From the NCBI RefSeq assembly GCF_029958905.1, contig NZ_CP124614.1, positions 1,860,001 to 1,924,000 on the forward strand: DNA of 64,000 nucleotides, written 5' to 3'. Below, piece after piece: positions 43,043 to 52,761 of this stretch (its first letter is position 1; the number at the start of each line of letters is the position of its first letter). The stretch comes from Vibrio sp. YMD68. GTDB taxonomy: Bacteria; Pseudomonadota; Gammaproteobacteria; Enterobacterales; Vibrionaceae. Below the pieces are notes generated by a model. It did not search any database. It was not told the origin of the DNA and saw nothing but the letters and a program-made list of their open reading frames with translations. The translations under genes were made by a program, and so were the position numbers.

Positions 43043-44932
43043 ATGGAAGCTGAACTTCTCGAAATTCAAAACTTTCTTTCTCAACGCCCTCCATTTGATG
43101 ATCTCCCTCCAGAAGTGCTGGAACACGTCACCAAACATGTCGAAATTTCCTATTTTCGTAAAGATACCCCCATCATTCACTTTGGCGATAACATCAATGA
43201 TTTGTATATCGTACGTAGCGGTATCGTTGAAGTCTATCGTCGTAAAGGGGAACTCTATAATCGCATCGATGAGGGCGCTGTTTTTGGCCAAATGGGGTTG
43301 TTAACCAATAATAAAGTACGCTTTCCTGCTAAGGCTATTGAAGACACTCTACTCTATTGTCTTCCGGAGGCGATATTCCAAGAACTGTATGACAACCACG
43401 ACTCTTTCGCTGATTTTGTGGAAGTAGAAGATAACGCCCGCCTTAGGCAAACCGTGTCCAGTACCGAAGATGATAACGACTTAACGACCTGTAAGGTTCG
43501 GACGCTACTCACGCGAGACGTACTTTTTATTGCCGGAACCGAAACCATTCAGCAAGCGGCCATTAAAATGGCTGAAGAGAATGTCTCTTCACTGCTTATT
43601 ATTGATCAAAACAAGCTCGACAATGATGATAGCGATGAAAGCCCCGTTCTTGGAATCATTACCGATAGAGACCTCTGTACTCGAGTTATCGCTGAGGGAT
43701 TAGACGCAAATGATGACGTTGCCAGCGTGATGACTACGGAAGTGATCTCTCTTGATCACAACGCCTACGTCTATGAAGCGATGCTGACCATGTTGCGATA
43801 CAATGTTCATCATCTCCCCGTACTAAAAGATCGCCAACCCATTGGGATAATCGAAGCTACCGATATCGTTCGGTATGAGTCTCAAAACTCTCTTCTTCTT
43901 GTAAGCAGTATTTTCCAACAGCAAACCATCGAAGAGCTCGTCCAAATTTCTGAGCAAGTGAAAGACAGCTTTGTGCGCCTGGTCAACGAAGATGCCAATT
44001 CTCACATGGTTGGGACAGCAATGTCGGTTATTGGTCGTAGTTTCAAACAGCGCATCATCGAGCTTGCTGAGCAAGAACTTGGCCCTGCACCGATCCAATA
44101 TTGCTTTTTAGCACTTGGTTCCATGGGTCGAGACGAGCAACTTATCGTCACGGATCAAGATAACGCCATTATCCTTGATGACAGCTACATTCCTGAAAAG
44201 CACAGCGCTTACTTTGAGAAGTTCGCTCGGTTTGTTTGTGATGGCCTTGCTATGTGTGGTTACACTCTGTGCACTGGCGACATTATGGCCACCAATCCCG
44301 ACTGGCGAATGACACGACGCGAATGGGAAGAGTGCTTCTCTGATTGGATAGATGACCCCAACCCAAAAGCGTTGCTTAATTCCTCGATATTTTTTGATCT
44401 TGATGGTGTTTATGGTCGCTTAAAATGGGCGGAACAGTTGAATAGTTTTATCGTGCGCCGTGCAAAGAAGAACAATCGTTTTCTAGCGTGTCTCGCTCGA
44501 AATGCACTCAATCGAACGCCACCACTTGGCTTTTTTAAAGATTTCGTTATGGAAAAAGATGGTCGCCACAACAACTCCATCAACTTGAAACGCCGAGGTA
44601 CGGCACCACTTGCCGATCTCATTCGCGTTCATGCCCTGGCAGTCGGTTCACGTTCAACCAATTCTTTTGAGCGATTGGACGATATTATTGATGCCGGCAT
44701 TCTCCCTAAAGGTCGAGCACAAGATCTTCGAGATGCAATGGAGTTCATTTCCATGGTACGCATTCGTCACCAAGCCATTGACGTAGAAAACGAAATTGAG
44801 CCAGATAATAATATCGAGCCAGAAAACTTGTCCGATTTTGAGCGCCGCAATTTAAAAGACGCCTTTCAGATTTTGAGTAACGCACAAAACTTTTTGAAAT
44901 TCCGTTACCAAGCTAGCAGCAGTTTCAAATAG
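43043..44932 (+). CDS. cNMP-binding/CBS/DUF294 nucleotidyltransferase-like regulator
   Basis: About 629 residues, cytoplasmic. Order: cyclic-nucleotide-binding-like domain (DTPIIHFGDNINDLYIVRSGIVEVYRR, FGQMGLLTNNKVRFPAKA), a CBS pair (VRTLLTRDVLFIAGTETIQQAAIKM, GIITDRDL, HHLPVLKDRQPIGIIEATDI), the DUF294 nucleotidyltransferase domain (FLALGSMGRDEQLIVTDQDNAIIL, keeping G-S and the D-x-D acidic pair) and the DUF294 C-terminal helical domain. The layout recalls GlnD-type uridylyltransferases, but the target is unknown. The start is M at 43043; an ATG 13 codons upstream is possible. Ten bases before the exonuclease gene. Confidence 0.88.
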   Translation: MEAELLEIQNFLSQRPPFDDLPPEVLEHVTKHVEISYFRKDTPIIHFGDNINDLYIVRSGIVEVYRRKGELYNRIDEGAVFGQMGLLTNNKVRFPAKAIEDTLLYCLPEAIFQELYDNHDSFADFVEVEDNARLRQTVSSTEDDNDLTTCKVRTLLTRDVLFIAGTETIQQAAIKMAEENVSSLLIIDQNKLDNDDSDESPVLGIITDRDLCTRVIAEGLDANDDVASVMTTEVISLDHNAYVYEAMLTMLRYNVHHLPVLKDRQPIGIIEATDIVRYESQNSLLLVSSIFQQQTIEELVQISEQVKDSFVRLVNEDANSHMVGTAMSVIGRSFKQRIIELAEQELGPAPIQYCFLALGSMGRDEQLIVTDQDNAIILDDSYIPEKHSAYFEKFARFVCDGLAMCGYTLCTGDIMATNPDWRMTRREWEECFSDWIDDPNPKALLNSSIFFDLDGVYGRLKWAEQLNSFIVRRAKKNNRFLACLARNALNRTPPLGFFKDFVMEKDGRHNNSINLKRRGTAPLADLIRVHALAVGSRSTNSFERLDDIIDAGILPKGRAQDLRDAMEFISMVRIRHQAIDVENEIEPDNNIEPENLSDFERRNLKDAFQILSNAQNFLKFRYQASSSFK

Positions 44933-44941
44933 GACCCTGGC

Positions 44942-45658
44942 ATGAATAGTTTTATACGCAAACCAGCCGTAGATTGGGCTTTAAAGTTTAAAAAGCATCT
45001 TGCTATGGCAAAGCACCCTGTCCTGACTCATTTTTATCAGCAGTCTATTCCTGATGCGACCACGCCCATTGGTGACATCGAATTTCTAGCTGTTGATTTT
45101 GAAACCACCGGGTTAGATCCAAAAAAAGACGATATCATTACCGTGGGAGTCGTTCCGTTCACTCTCAATCGAATCTATCTGAATCGAGCCCAACACTGGA
45201 CCGTCAGACCAAGAAAACAGTTGAGCGAAGAATCTGTGGTGATCCATGGAATAACCCACAGTGACATCATCGACGCACCCGATTTAACCGAGGTTATTGA
45301 AGAAATCTTAGCGTGCCTTTCTGGCCGTATTCTGGTTGTTCATTACCATCGTATTGAACGAGAGTTTTTAGATCGAGCTCTACGTGCTCGGTTTGAGGAA
45401 GGAATTGAGTTCCCGGTTGTCGATACCATGCAAATAGAAAGTCGCATCCAAGCGCAATGGGCTGGAGGGTTCTGGAACAGACTCAAAGGGAAAAAACCAC
45501 AATCTGTCAGGCTTGGGCAAAGTCGTATTCGTTACCACCTGCCCACTTACACTCCGCATCATGCCCTTACTGATGCCATCGCCACAGCCGAGCTGCTACA
45601 AGCACAAATTTCATACCACTACGATCCTAATCAGCCTATACGAGATTTTTGGATCTAA
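44942..45658 (+). CDS. DnaQ-like 3'-5' exonuclease
   Basis: A 238-residue DEDDh exonuclease. Exo I is D52-F-E54 (LAVDFETTGLD), Exo III is H206-x4-D211 (HHALTDAIATAELL). At Exo II the segment VVHYHRIEREFLDRAL has Glu (E139) where the family usually has Asp. No polymerase is attached. It is translated from an ATG with AGGACC upstream, 9 bp after the DUF294 gene; the two form a conserved pair in gammaproteobacteria as I recall, so they probably act in one process, perhaps nucleotide-signal or RNA/DNA turnover (inference). Confidence 0.88.
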   Translation: MNSFIRKPAVDWALKFKKHLAMAKHPVLTHFYQQSIPDATTPIGDIEFLAVDFETTGLDPKKDDIITVGVVPFTLNRIYLNRAQHWTVRPRKQLSEESVVIHGITHSDIIDAPDLTEVIEEILACLSGRILVVHYHRIEREFLDRALRARFEEGIEFPVVDTMQIESRIQAQWAGGFWNRLKGKKPQSVRLGQSRIRYHLPTYTPHHALTDAIATAELLQAQISYHYDPNQPIRDFWI

Positions 45659-45729
45659 GCTTTACCCTGCTATTCCAATTAAGAGTACTCACCTATTCGG
45701 TTAACCATTCTCTCGCAATATGTTCAGAT

Positions 45730-45764
45730 AAAAAAAACTCTAGCGGCATGGCTAGAGTTTTTGA
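45730..45764. terminator. Bidirectional terminator between the exonuclease and BCCT genes
   Basis: Stem AAACTCTAGC/GCTAGAGTTT, 6-nt loop, A-run on the left and T-run on the right. Confidence 0.92.
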
Positions 45765-45794
45765 TCGTGCGTCGATTATCTTAGTGCTCGTTGA

Positions 45795-47366
45795 TTAACG
45801 TTTTTCTGTGCGCATACCCATTAATAGACTTACACACATCAGAAGCAATATAAATACAAATGGTAATGCGGTTGAAATGGCTCCGGCTTGAAGCGCTTCA
45901 ATCGCTTGAGTACCACCGATCCAGAGTAATGCGACGGCAATGGCCCCTTCCATAAAGGCCCAAAAGACACGTTGTAGTACCGGTGCGTCTATTTTTCCGC
46001 CTGAAGTAATGCTGTCGATAACCAATGAACCGGAGTCTGAAGACGTAATAAAGAATACAAGAACCAGAACAACGGCCACAATAGAAAGCAAAGAACCAAG
46101 CGGCAGTAAATCGAACATCTGGAACATCGCCAGAGACACGTCCGTCAATCCATTTACACCGAGTTCACCTACGCCATTCTTAACTTGATCAATCGCCATT
46201 CCACCGAATGTAGACATCCACAGTATGGTAAATGCTGTAGGGATAAGTAGTACTGCAGTGATGAATTGTCTAACCGTGCGACCTCGAGAAACACGCGCGA
46301 TAAACATCCCTACAAATGGTGACCATGATACCCACCACGCCCAGTAGAATACCGTCCAGCCTTGGAACCATGCTTCATCGGCACGTCCGTGAGGGTTACT
46401 CAATGGAATGATATTTTCAATGTAAGAAAAGAGTGTTGTTGGAATAGAACCCAATGTCACCGCGTAGCCCACTAGACAAACGAGTACTAGGAGGGCAACA
46501 GCAATAATCATGTTGATATTACTAATGACTTTAACACCGCCATCGATACCACGTATCACTGACACAACCGCTAATAAGGTCACAATGGTAATAACGATGA
46601 TTTGCGTGGTTAAGCCTGCCTCTATGCCAAATACATGTTGGATACCACTCGCAGCTTGCTGAGCACCCAAACCAAGTGATGTAGCAAGACCAAACAGTGT
46701 TGCTAATACCGCAAGTATGTCTACGATATGACCAGGCCAACCCCATGCTCTATCCCCTAAAATAGGGTAAAAAATAGAACGGATAGAGAGTGGAAGTCCT
46801 TTATTGTAGGTAAAGAAGGCTAGCGATAACGCAACAACACTGTATATCGCCCATGGGTGTAATCCCCAGTGATACATAGTGGCACCCAATGCTAGTCGAG
46901 CGGCTTCTGGTGTATTGGGTGTTACGTTAAGTGGTGTTTCATACCAGCCAGTGAAGTAGGCAACCGGCTCTGCAACACTCCAAAACATCAGACCAATACC
47001 CATACCCGCTGCAAACAGCATTGAGAACCAGGAAATTAATGAATAATCTGCAACGGCATCTTGTCCGCCTAGGCGAATTTTGCCAAATGGCGAGACCACA
47101 AGAGCCAGACAAAATAGTACAAAGATATTCCCAGACCAAATGAACAGCCAATCAAAAGCGCCAATAATTTTCCATTTGACTCCGTCCAGTGCCGTTTTGG
47201 CGGTTTCAGCATCTGAAAACAATACTGCGAGCAAAAATAGCCCAATCAAACCAGCACTTATACCAAATACAGGGTTGTGTACGTCAAATCCCCATTTCTG
47301 AACGTTATCTTGACCTACGGTATAGTCCGTGCTGTCAATACTGTACTTATCGATCCCTTTCGTCAT
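45795..47366 (-). CDS. BCCT-family compatible-solute transporter
   Basis: An inner-membrane sodium- or proton-coupled importer of glycine betaine, choline, carnitine or related osmolytes. About 523 residues and twelve helices. Family hallmarks: SWFSMLFAAGMGIGLMFWSVAEPV (Gly-rich TM3), HWGLHPWAIYSVVALSLAFFTYNKGLPLSIRS, and VFYWAWWVSWSPFVGMFIARVSRGRTVRQF (the Trp-rich signature of TM8). The C-terminal tail is short (MRTEKR), unlike the long osmosensing tail of BetP. Of two consecutive ATG codons after AGAGGA I prefer 47366. A perfect palindrome upstream may be an operator. Confidence 0.95.
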   Translation of the reverse strand: MTKGIDKYSIDSTDYTVGQDNVQKWGFDVHNPVFGISAGLIGLFLLAVLFSDAETAKTALDGVKWKIIGAFDWLFIWSGNIFVLFCLALVVSPFGKIRLGGQDAVADYSLISWFSMLFAAGMGIGLMFWSVAEPVAYFTGWYETPLNVTPNTPEAARLALGATMYHWGLHPWAIYSVVALSLAFFTYNKGLPLSIRSIFYPILGDRAWGWPGHIVDILAVLATLFGLATSLGLGAQQAASGIQHVFGIEAGLTTQIIVITIVTLLAVVSVIRGIDGGVKVISNINMIIAVALLVLVCLVGYAVTLGSIPTTLFSYIENIIPLSNPHGRADEAWFQGWTVFYWAWWVSWSPFVGMFIARVSRGRTVRQFITAVLLIPTAFTILWMSTFGGMAIDQVKNGVGELGVNGLTDVSLAMFQMFDLLPLGSLLSIVAVVLVLVFFITSSDSGSLVIDSITSGGKIDAPVLQRVFWAFMEGAIAVALLWIGGTQAIEALQAGAISTALPFVFILLLMCVSLLMGMRTEKR

Positions 47367-47578
47367 CATTCCTCTCTTAAAACTAAAATCGTAGTCGATA
47401 AAAAACACGACCAGTAAAAATCACCCATTTTTACCAATCACAGTAAGTAGTTAGAAATAGCGTAGAAAAAAGCTTGATAGCAAGACAGGGTTTTCGGTAG
47501 ATAGAGATTCTACTATCAAAAACTCTCATGCAGTTATCGAGTGTTTTAACAAGCTAAGAAGACCCGTTATTTACTGCG

Positions 47579-47596
47579 ATAGGTATTAATACCTAT
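47579..47596. promoter_or_regulatory. Perfect 18-bp palindrome upstream of the BCCT gene
   Basis: ATAGGTATTAATACCTAT, each half the exact complement of the other, 213 bp before the preferred BCCT start. Typical size and symmetry for a dimeric regulator (MarR, TetR or LysR class). The regulator is not identified. Confidence 0.55.
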
Positions 47597-47761
47597 GATG
47601 GTTTCTAGTTGTCGTGATTCGCGTCTGTAATGATACAGTATTTCATGGTGAGAATCAGTAATCCGTACGTATCCTTGTAACTTTCCTACTATATTTCGGA
47701 CCAGTTGAGTAAAAATCGTACTTAAACGAGGCTGGATTGACTTATTTTGATAGCAAAATTA

Positions 47762-47790
47762 CAAAAGCCTAGCGACGTACTAGGCTCTAT
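47762..47790 (-). terminator. Terminator of the LysE-family gene
   Basis: Stem AGCCTAG/CTAGGCT with a 7-nt loop, followed on the minus strand by TTTTGTAATTTT, about 100 bp after the stop. Confidence 0.65.
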
Positions 47791-47840
47791 ACGTTTTATA
47801 TAACACTGAATTTATATGGGTATATCTTGAAAGGTGTGGC

Positions 47841-47858
47841 CACTGACACTGACACTGA
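47841..47858. repeat. 6-bp tandem repeat after the LysE-family gene
   Basis: CACTGA three times, then related CTCACTCTCTC, within 45 bp of the stop at 47884. Confidence 0.6.
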
Positions 47859-47883
47859 CTCTCACTCTCTCCTCACCCTACTC

Positions 47884-48513
47884 TCAGTTTCGGCTCGAAA
47901 AGGACAGTAAGGTTCCGGCTCCAATAAAAACACCGCCCGTCAAACGATTAAATAGCTTGGCTCTTCCTTTTGCAAATAGCCAACTAGAGGAGCGATTCCC
48001 CAAGCGTACGTAAAGCATTAACCATGAAAATTCCAAGACAACAAATGTTAAGCAGAAGATGATGTACTGGACCAGCATATTTGAGCTTGCATCAATAAAT
48101 TGTGGAAAAAGTGCACTAAAGAACAGAATCGCTTTGGGGTTACTTGCTCCCACAATAAAGCCACTCAGAAAGTGTTCGCGAATATTGGCCTCTTCACTTG
48201 GCTTATTGTCTGCTGCTTGATAGTCCTGTTGCTGAGAGCGAAAAGACTGAATGCCGAGATAAACTAAATATGCCGCGCCTATCCATTTAATAATATTAAA
48301 TAGCCACTCTGAAGATGAGACGATGACCCCTAGGCCAACGAAAGATAAGGTTAATATCGAGGTAATAGCGGTTAAGCTACCAAGAGCCGTGTAAAGACCC
48401 GTTTTTGTACCATGAGTGACGCCTTTCGTCATACATAAAAGTGCACTTGGTCCTGGTGATGCCGTTAGTACGAGAACGGCAATAAGATACACAATCCATG
48501 TGTCTAATGTCAT
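47884..48513 (-). CDS. LysE/RhtB-family amino-acid exporter
   Basis: A 209-residue inner-membrane protein with about six helices. Family hallmarks: VLTASPGPSALLCMTKGVTHGTKTGLYTALGSL near the N-terminus, FIKW-type IIKWIGAAYLVYLGIQSFR, and FLSGFIVGASNPKAILFFSALFPQFID in the middle. Members export homoserine, threonine, lysine or similar amino acids; the substrate is not readable. The ATG at 48513 has GGAG 6 nt upstream; an in-frame TTG lies two codons earlier. Downstream of gyrA but separated by a strong terminator. Confidence 0.93.
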   Translation of the reverse strand: MTLDTWIVYLIAVLVLTASPGPSALLCMTKGVTHGTKTGLYTALGSLTAITSILTLSFVGLGVIVSSSEWLFNIIKWIGAAYLVYLGIQSFRSQQQDYQAADNKPSEEANIREHFLSGFIVGASNPKAILFFSALFPQFIDASSNMLVQYIIFCLTFVVLEFSWLMLYVRLGNRSSSWLFAKGRAKLFNRLTGGVFIGAGTLLSFSSRN

Positions 48514-48603
48514 ATTCAACTCCTTTAATTGGTTTCAACACTAATTGAACAGAAAACATTCATCATGTAAACCCCATAATTGGTTGATATTCTTGCTCAG
48601 ATA

Positions 48604-48634
48604 CAAAAAAGCCGAGCTAAATCGCTCGGCTTTT
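48604..48634 (-). terminator. Terminator of gyrA
   Basis: Stem GCCGAGC/GCTCGGC, 6-nt loop, T6 on the minus strand, about 20 bp after the stop. Confidence 0.92.
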
Positions 48635-48652
48635 GTTCAACGTGATTTACGA

Positions 48653-51316
48653 TTATTCGCCATCAGGCTCTTCGTTCACTTCACTATCAGAGTCTGTACT
48701 GCTCTCTACATCCGGTGACGTAACCTCACTTGAAGCTGTCGCATCTTCAGACGCTTCTTCAGATTGCTCACCATCCAACAGTTCAGATTCTTCAACTTCA
48801 TCAATACGTTGAAGACCCACTACATTTTCATCATCTGCAGTACGAATCAGAGTAACACCTTGAGTATTACGACCCACTTGGCTGACTTCAGATACACGGG
48901 TACGAACCAAGGTTCCAGCATCCGTGATCATCATCATTTCATCGCCTTCGTCAACCTGAATAGCACCAACTACTGGGCCATTACGGTCTGAAACTTTGAT
49001 GGAAACAACACCCTGAGTCGCTCTACCCTTAGTTGGGTATTCGGCTAATTGTGTACGTTTACCGTAACCATTCTCAGTGACCGTTAAAATTTCACCGTCA
49101 GTGGAAGGAACAATAAGTGACACAACTTGATCGCCATCGACCAGTTTCATACCACGAACACCCGCTGCGGTACGACCCATCGGACGCACTTTATCTTCAC
49201 TAAAGCGAACCACTTTACCCGCTTTAGAGAACAGCATAATGTCACTGTCGCCATTGGTGATATCAACACCAATCAATGAATCTTCGTCACGTAAGTTAAC
49301 AGCAATTAGGCCATTAGCTCGTACGTTAGCAAACTGATCTAATGATGTTTTCTTAACGGTACCATCGCCAGTTGCCATGAAGATGTACTTCTCTGGGCTG
49401 AACTCAGAAACCGGTAAGATTGCGGTAATACGTTCGTTTTCTTCCAATGGAAGGATATTGACGATCGGCTTACCACGAGCAGTACGGCTCGCTTGCGGTA
49501 ATTGGTATACCTTCAAGCGGTACGTTTTTCCACGAGTTGAGAAACATAAGATGTTGTCATGAGTATTAGCAACCAGCAGACGCTCGATGTAATCCTCTTC
49601 TTTCATCTTAGTGGCACTCTTACCTTTACCACCACGACGCTGTGCTTCGTAGTCGCTCAAGATTTGGTACTTAACGTATCCTTCGTGAGACAACGTGACA
49701 ACAACATCTTCACGAGCAATAAGCTCTTCCATATCAATATCATGGACAGCGGCTGTGATTTCAGTGCGACGGGCATCGCCAAAGTTTTCTCTTACTAGCT
49801 CAAGCTCTTCACGGATAACTTCCATCAAGCGCTCGGTACTTGCAAGGATATGCATTAACTCGGCAATTTCTTCGAGTAGTGCTTTGTACTCATCTAGAAT
49901 TTTCTCATGTTCTAGACCTGTTAATCTATGAAGACGCAATTCCAAGATTGCTTGAGCTTGGGTTTCCGTCAGGTAGTATTGACCATCACGAATACCATAC
50001 TCATCTTCAAGCCAATCAGGACGAGCAGCATCGGTGCCTGCACGCTCTAACATTGACGCGACGTTACCAAGATCCCATCCACGCGCAACAAGCTCAACTT
50101 TCGCTTCTGCTGGTGTCGGAGCGTTCTTGATCAGTGCGATAATTTCATCAATGTTCGCTAGAGCAAGAGAAAGCGCTTCAAGAATATGTGCGCGTTCACG
50201 AGCTTTTTTCAGCTCATAAATCGTACGACGAGTTACCACTTCACGGCGGTGATCAACAAAGCACTTCAACATATCTTTCAGGTTGAATAGCTGAGGTTGG
50301 CCATTGTTAAGTGCAACCATGTTGACACCAAAGGTCGTTTGCAGCTGTGTCTGAGAGTAAAGGTTGTTCAGTACAACTTCACCCACAGCATCACGCTTAC
50401 ATTCAATAACAATACGCATACCATCTTTGTCAGACTCATCGCGTAGTGCACTGATACCTTCTACTTTCTTGTCTTTAACGAGCTCAGCGATTTTTTCAAT
50501 CAATCTTGCTTTGTTAACTTGATACGGGATCTCAGTAACGATGATCGTTTCTTTACCGTTCTTATCCGCCTCTATATCCGCTTTAGAGCGCATGTAGACT
50601 TTTCCGCGACCAGTCTTATAGGCGTCAACAATGCCCTTGCGGCCACTGATTAATGCTGCTGTCGGGAAATCAGGACCTGGGATGTAGTCCATGAGTTCAT
50701 CAATAGTAATGTCTTCATTATTAATGAACGCTAAGCAACCATCGATCACTTCCGTCAAGTTATGCGGAGGAATATTGGTTGCCATACCGACTGCGATACC
50801 AGAAGCACCGTTAACCAATAGGTTCGGGATCTTAGTAGGCAGTACCGCTGGGATTTGCTCTGTTCCATCATAGTTAGGAACGTAGTCAACGGTCTCTTTA
50901 TCAAGATCCGCCAATAGCTCGCCGGCTATTTTTGACATACGAACTTCGGTGTAACGCATTGCCGCCGCTGAATCGCCATCAACCGAACCAAAGTTACCTT
51001 GGCCATCGACTAGCATATAGCGTAGTGAGAACGGCTGCGCCATACGAACGATCGATTCGTATACAGCACTATCACCATGTGGGTGATACTTACCGATTAC
51101 ATCACCTACCACACGGGCAGATTTTTTATATGATTTGTTCCAATCATTACCCAATACATTCATCGCGAATAAAACGCGGCGGTGTACTGGTTTTAGGCCA
51201 TCACGCACATCTGGAAGCGCTCGACCAACGATGACTGACATCGCATAGTCAAGGTATGAACCTCTAAGTTCATCTTCTATGTTTACCGGCGTGATCTCTT
51301 TAGCTAGATCGCTCAT
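48653..51316 (-). CDS. gyrA: DNA gyrase subunit A
   Basis: The breakage-reunion subunit of DNA gyrase, which introduces negative supercoils together with GyrB. 887 residues. The catalytic tyrosine is Y122 ([11 protein letters not shown]). The quinolone-determining region reads [17 protein letters not shown], so position 83 is Ser, as in sensitive enzymes, and position 87 is Glu rather than the Asp of E. coli. The GyrA-box QRRGGKG is present in the C-terminal wrapping domain, followed by six beta-pinwheel blades. The tail after about 840 is very acidic and Ser/Glu-rich. Confidence 0.98.
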   Translation of the reverse strand: MSDLAKEITPVNIEDELRGSYLDYAMSVIVGRALPDVRDGLKPVHRRVLFAMNVLGNDWNKSYKKSARVVGDVIGKYHPHGDSAVYESIVRMAQPFSLRYMLVDGQGNFGSVDGDSAAAMRYTEVRMSKIAGELLADLDKETVDYVPNYDGTEQIPAVLPTKIPNLLVNGASGIAVGMATNIPPHNLTEVIDGCLAFINNEDITIDELMDYIPGPDFPTAALISGRKGIVDAYKTGRGKVYMRSKADIEADKNGKETIIVTEIPYQVNKARLIEKIAELVKDKKVEGISALRDESDKDGMRIVIECKRDAVGEVVLNNLYSQTQLQTTFGVNMVALNNGQPQLFNLKDMLKCFVDHRREVVTRRTIYELKKARERAHILEALSLALANIDEIIALIKNAPTPAEAKVELVARGWDLGNVASMLERAGTDAARPDWLEDEYGIRDGQYYLTETQAQAILELRLHRLTGLEHEKILDEYKALLEEIAELMHILASTERLMEVIREELELVRENFGDARRTEITAAVHDIDMEELIAREDVVVTLSHEGYVKYQILSDYEAQRRGGKGKSATKMKEEDYIERLLVANTHDNILCFSTRGKTYRLKVYQLPQASRTARGKPIVNILPLEENERITAILPVSEFSPEKYIFMATGDGTVKKTSLDQFANVRANGLIAVNLRDEDSLIGVDITNGDSDIMLFSKAGKVVRFSEDKVRPMGRTAAGVRGMKLVDGDQVVSLIVPSTDGEILTVTENGYGKRTQLAEYPTKGRATQGVVSIKVSDRNGPVVGAIQVDEGDEMMMITDAGTLVRTRVSEVSQVGRNTQGVTLIRTADDENVVGLQRIDEVEESELLDGEQSEEASEDATASSEVTSPDVESSTDSDSEVNEEPDGE

Positions 51317-51598
51317 AGAGCCATTATCCCTCTATATTTTGATCGTATATTGATACGTACAAGGTCGGAAAATATAACACACATTTAGCCTATTCGGCAT
51401 CACTTTCCCTTTCCTTTTATCATGTTGTGAACTTGGTTGTGAATCAACTGCCGAGAATTTACACAATCGCTGTATACCCACTTGATTATTGGTTAAATTT
51501 CATCCGCTCAATGATGAAAAACCCTTCACCTATAGTCAGGTGCAGATAACCCGTTATAATGCTGGCAAGTATATAGGAATATGAGTGAAGTACGGATT

Positions 51599-52309
51599 AT
51601 GACCACAAAGCAAAATGTAGACCCTAGCGAAATCAAAAAATTTGAAGACATGGCATCAAGGTGGTGGGATTTTGAAGGCGAATTTAAACCCCTTCACCAA
51701 ATTAATCCTCTGCGTCTTAACTATGTCTTAGAGAAGTCGGACGGGCTTTTTGGAAAAGTCGTTTTAGATGTGGGTTGTGGCGGCGGTATTCTCGCTGAGA
51801 GCATGGCAAAAGAAGGCGCCATTGTTACTGGGCTAGATATGGGTAAAGAACCGCTAGAAGTCGCTCGCCTACATGCACTGGAGACCGGAACCACCCTTAC
51901 TTATATACAAAGTACCATTGAAGATCACGCCTTAGAGAATGCACAGAAATACGATGTCGTTACTTGCATGGAAATGCTAGAGCATGTACCGGACCCGCTT
52001 TCTGTGGTGCAATCTTGCGCTGCACTTGTTAAGCCTGGCGGTCATGTCTTCTTCTCAACGTTGAACAGAAACTTCAAATCGTATCTGTTTGCCATTGTTG
52101 GGGCAGAAAAGCTCTTAAAAATAGTGCCGGAAGGTACCCATGACCACGACAAGTTCATTCGCCCTTCGGAACTGATCAAGATGGTCGATAAAACGAGCCT
52201 GGTTGAGCAAGGAATCACGGGGCTTCATTACAATCCATTAACAGACGCTTATAAGCTGGGCCCAAATGTGGATGTCAATTACATTGTCCACACTCATTAC
52301 CCTATCTAG
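51599..52309 (+). CDS. ubiG: Ubiquinone biosynthesis O-methyltransferase
   Basis: A SAM-dependent enzyme that performs both O-methylations of ubiquinone synthesis at the inner membrane. 236 residues from the ATG at 51599 ([24 protein letters not shown]), where known UbiG proteins begin; an in-frame ATG at 51581 with AGGA very close is also possible. SAM motif I is [17 protein letters not shown], with [13 protein letters not shown] and [16 protein letters not shown] for the later motifs, and [15 protein letters not shown], a UbiG-specific segment. Divergent from gyrA, as in many gammaproteobacteria. Confidence 0.97.
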   Translation: MTTKQNVDPSEIKKFEDMASRWWDFEGEFKPLHQINPLRLNYVLEKSDGLFGKVVLDVGCGGGILAESMAKEGAIVTGLDMGKEPLEVARLHALETGTTLTYIQSTIEDHALENAQKYDVVTCMEMLEHVPDPLSVVQSCAALVKPGGHVFFSTLNRNFKSYLFAIVGAEKLLKIVPEGTHDHDKFIRPSELIKMVDKTSLVEQGITGLHYNPLTDAYKLGPNVDVNYIVHTHYPI

Positions 52310-52329
52310 GGCAAATTGATTTGTCTCCT

Positions 52330-52365
52330 GGGTAGCATGTATTAATGCTGCCCATTCTTCCTTTT
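52330..52365 (+). terminator. Terminator of ubiG
   Basis: Stem GGGTAGCAT/ATGCTGCCC (one G-U pair), 6-nt loop, then ATTCTTCCTTTTG. Confidence 0.7.
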
Positions 52366-52520
52366 GTTGCTTGGTTTTTGTGCGTTAGATTCCAAATTGT
52401 ACAGTCTGATTTAAGGTTCGATTTTTAGCAAAAGATCAAGGAAAATATTTTTGTTTGTGGCGAGATTTAAACCGATTACAAAACGGTAACTTTAGACACT
52501 CAGCAACGTTCTTTCTTCCT

Positions 52521-52548
52521 CAGTAAGTGGACACTTACAGTTTTTTTT
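52521..52548 (+). terminator. Terminator-like hairpin upstream of nrdA
   Basis: GTAAGTG-GA-CACTTAC followed by AG and T8. It may insulate nrdA from ubiG read-through, or act inside the nrd leader. Confidence 0.6.
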
Positions 52549-52559
52549 AAATTTGTCAG

Positions 52560-52568
52560 TTATCCACA
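52560..52568 (+). promoter_or_regulatory. DnaA box upstream of nrdA
   Basis: TTATCCACA, an exact match to the high-affinity DnaA box, about 195 bp before nrdA. In E. coli the nrdAB promoter also carries DnaA boxes, linking nucleotide supply to replication initiation. Confidence 0.7.
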
Positions 52569-52636
52569 AGTCATCCAAGATCTCTGCCTTGATAATTGCA
52601 TGGCATAGCACTATCTTGTAACCCAAATGACCAGAT

Positions 52637-52652
52637 ACCCCTATATGTTGTG
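52637..52652. promoter_or_regulatory. Possible NrdR box
   Basis: ACCCCTATATGTTGTG resembles the NrdR box (acaCTATATATTGtgt class). A second AT-rich element (TAGAATATATAGAG) follows at 52661-52674, but the spacing is not the usual 31 bp, so the pair is uncertain. Confidence 0.4.
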
Positions 52653-52761
52653 TTTTGAACTAGAATATATAGAGAGAGCTTGATCACAAAGCCAGTACCC
52701 ATTTTAGTAAAGTTACATACAAATAGAGCTTTCATCCGTTTTGTTAGGGAACGAAATCAGA

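Larger units (their letters stand above)
47367..47883. other. Long intergenic region upstream of the BCCT gene
   Basis: About 500 bp without a credible ORF. It holds, from right to left, a (CACTGA)3 microrepeat, the LysE terminator hairpin and an 18-bp perfect palindrome. The length suggests complex regulation of the osmolyte transporter. Confidence 0.6.
52310..52761. other. Regulatory region between ubiG and nrdA
   Basis: About 450 bp without a credible ORF. It holds the ubiG terminator, a second terminator-like hairpin, a DnaA box, a possible NrdR site and the nrdA ribosome site (AGGGAACG). Confidence 0.7.
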
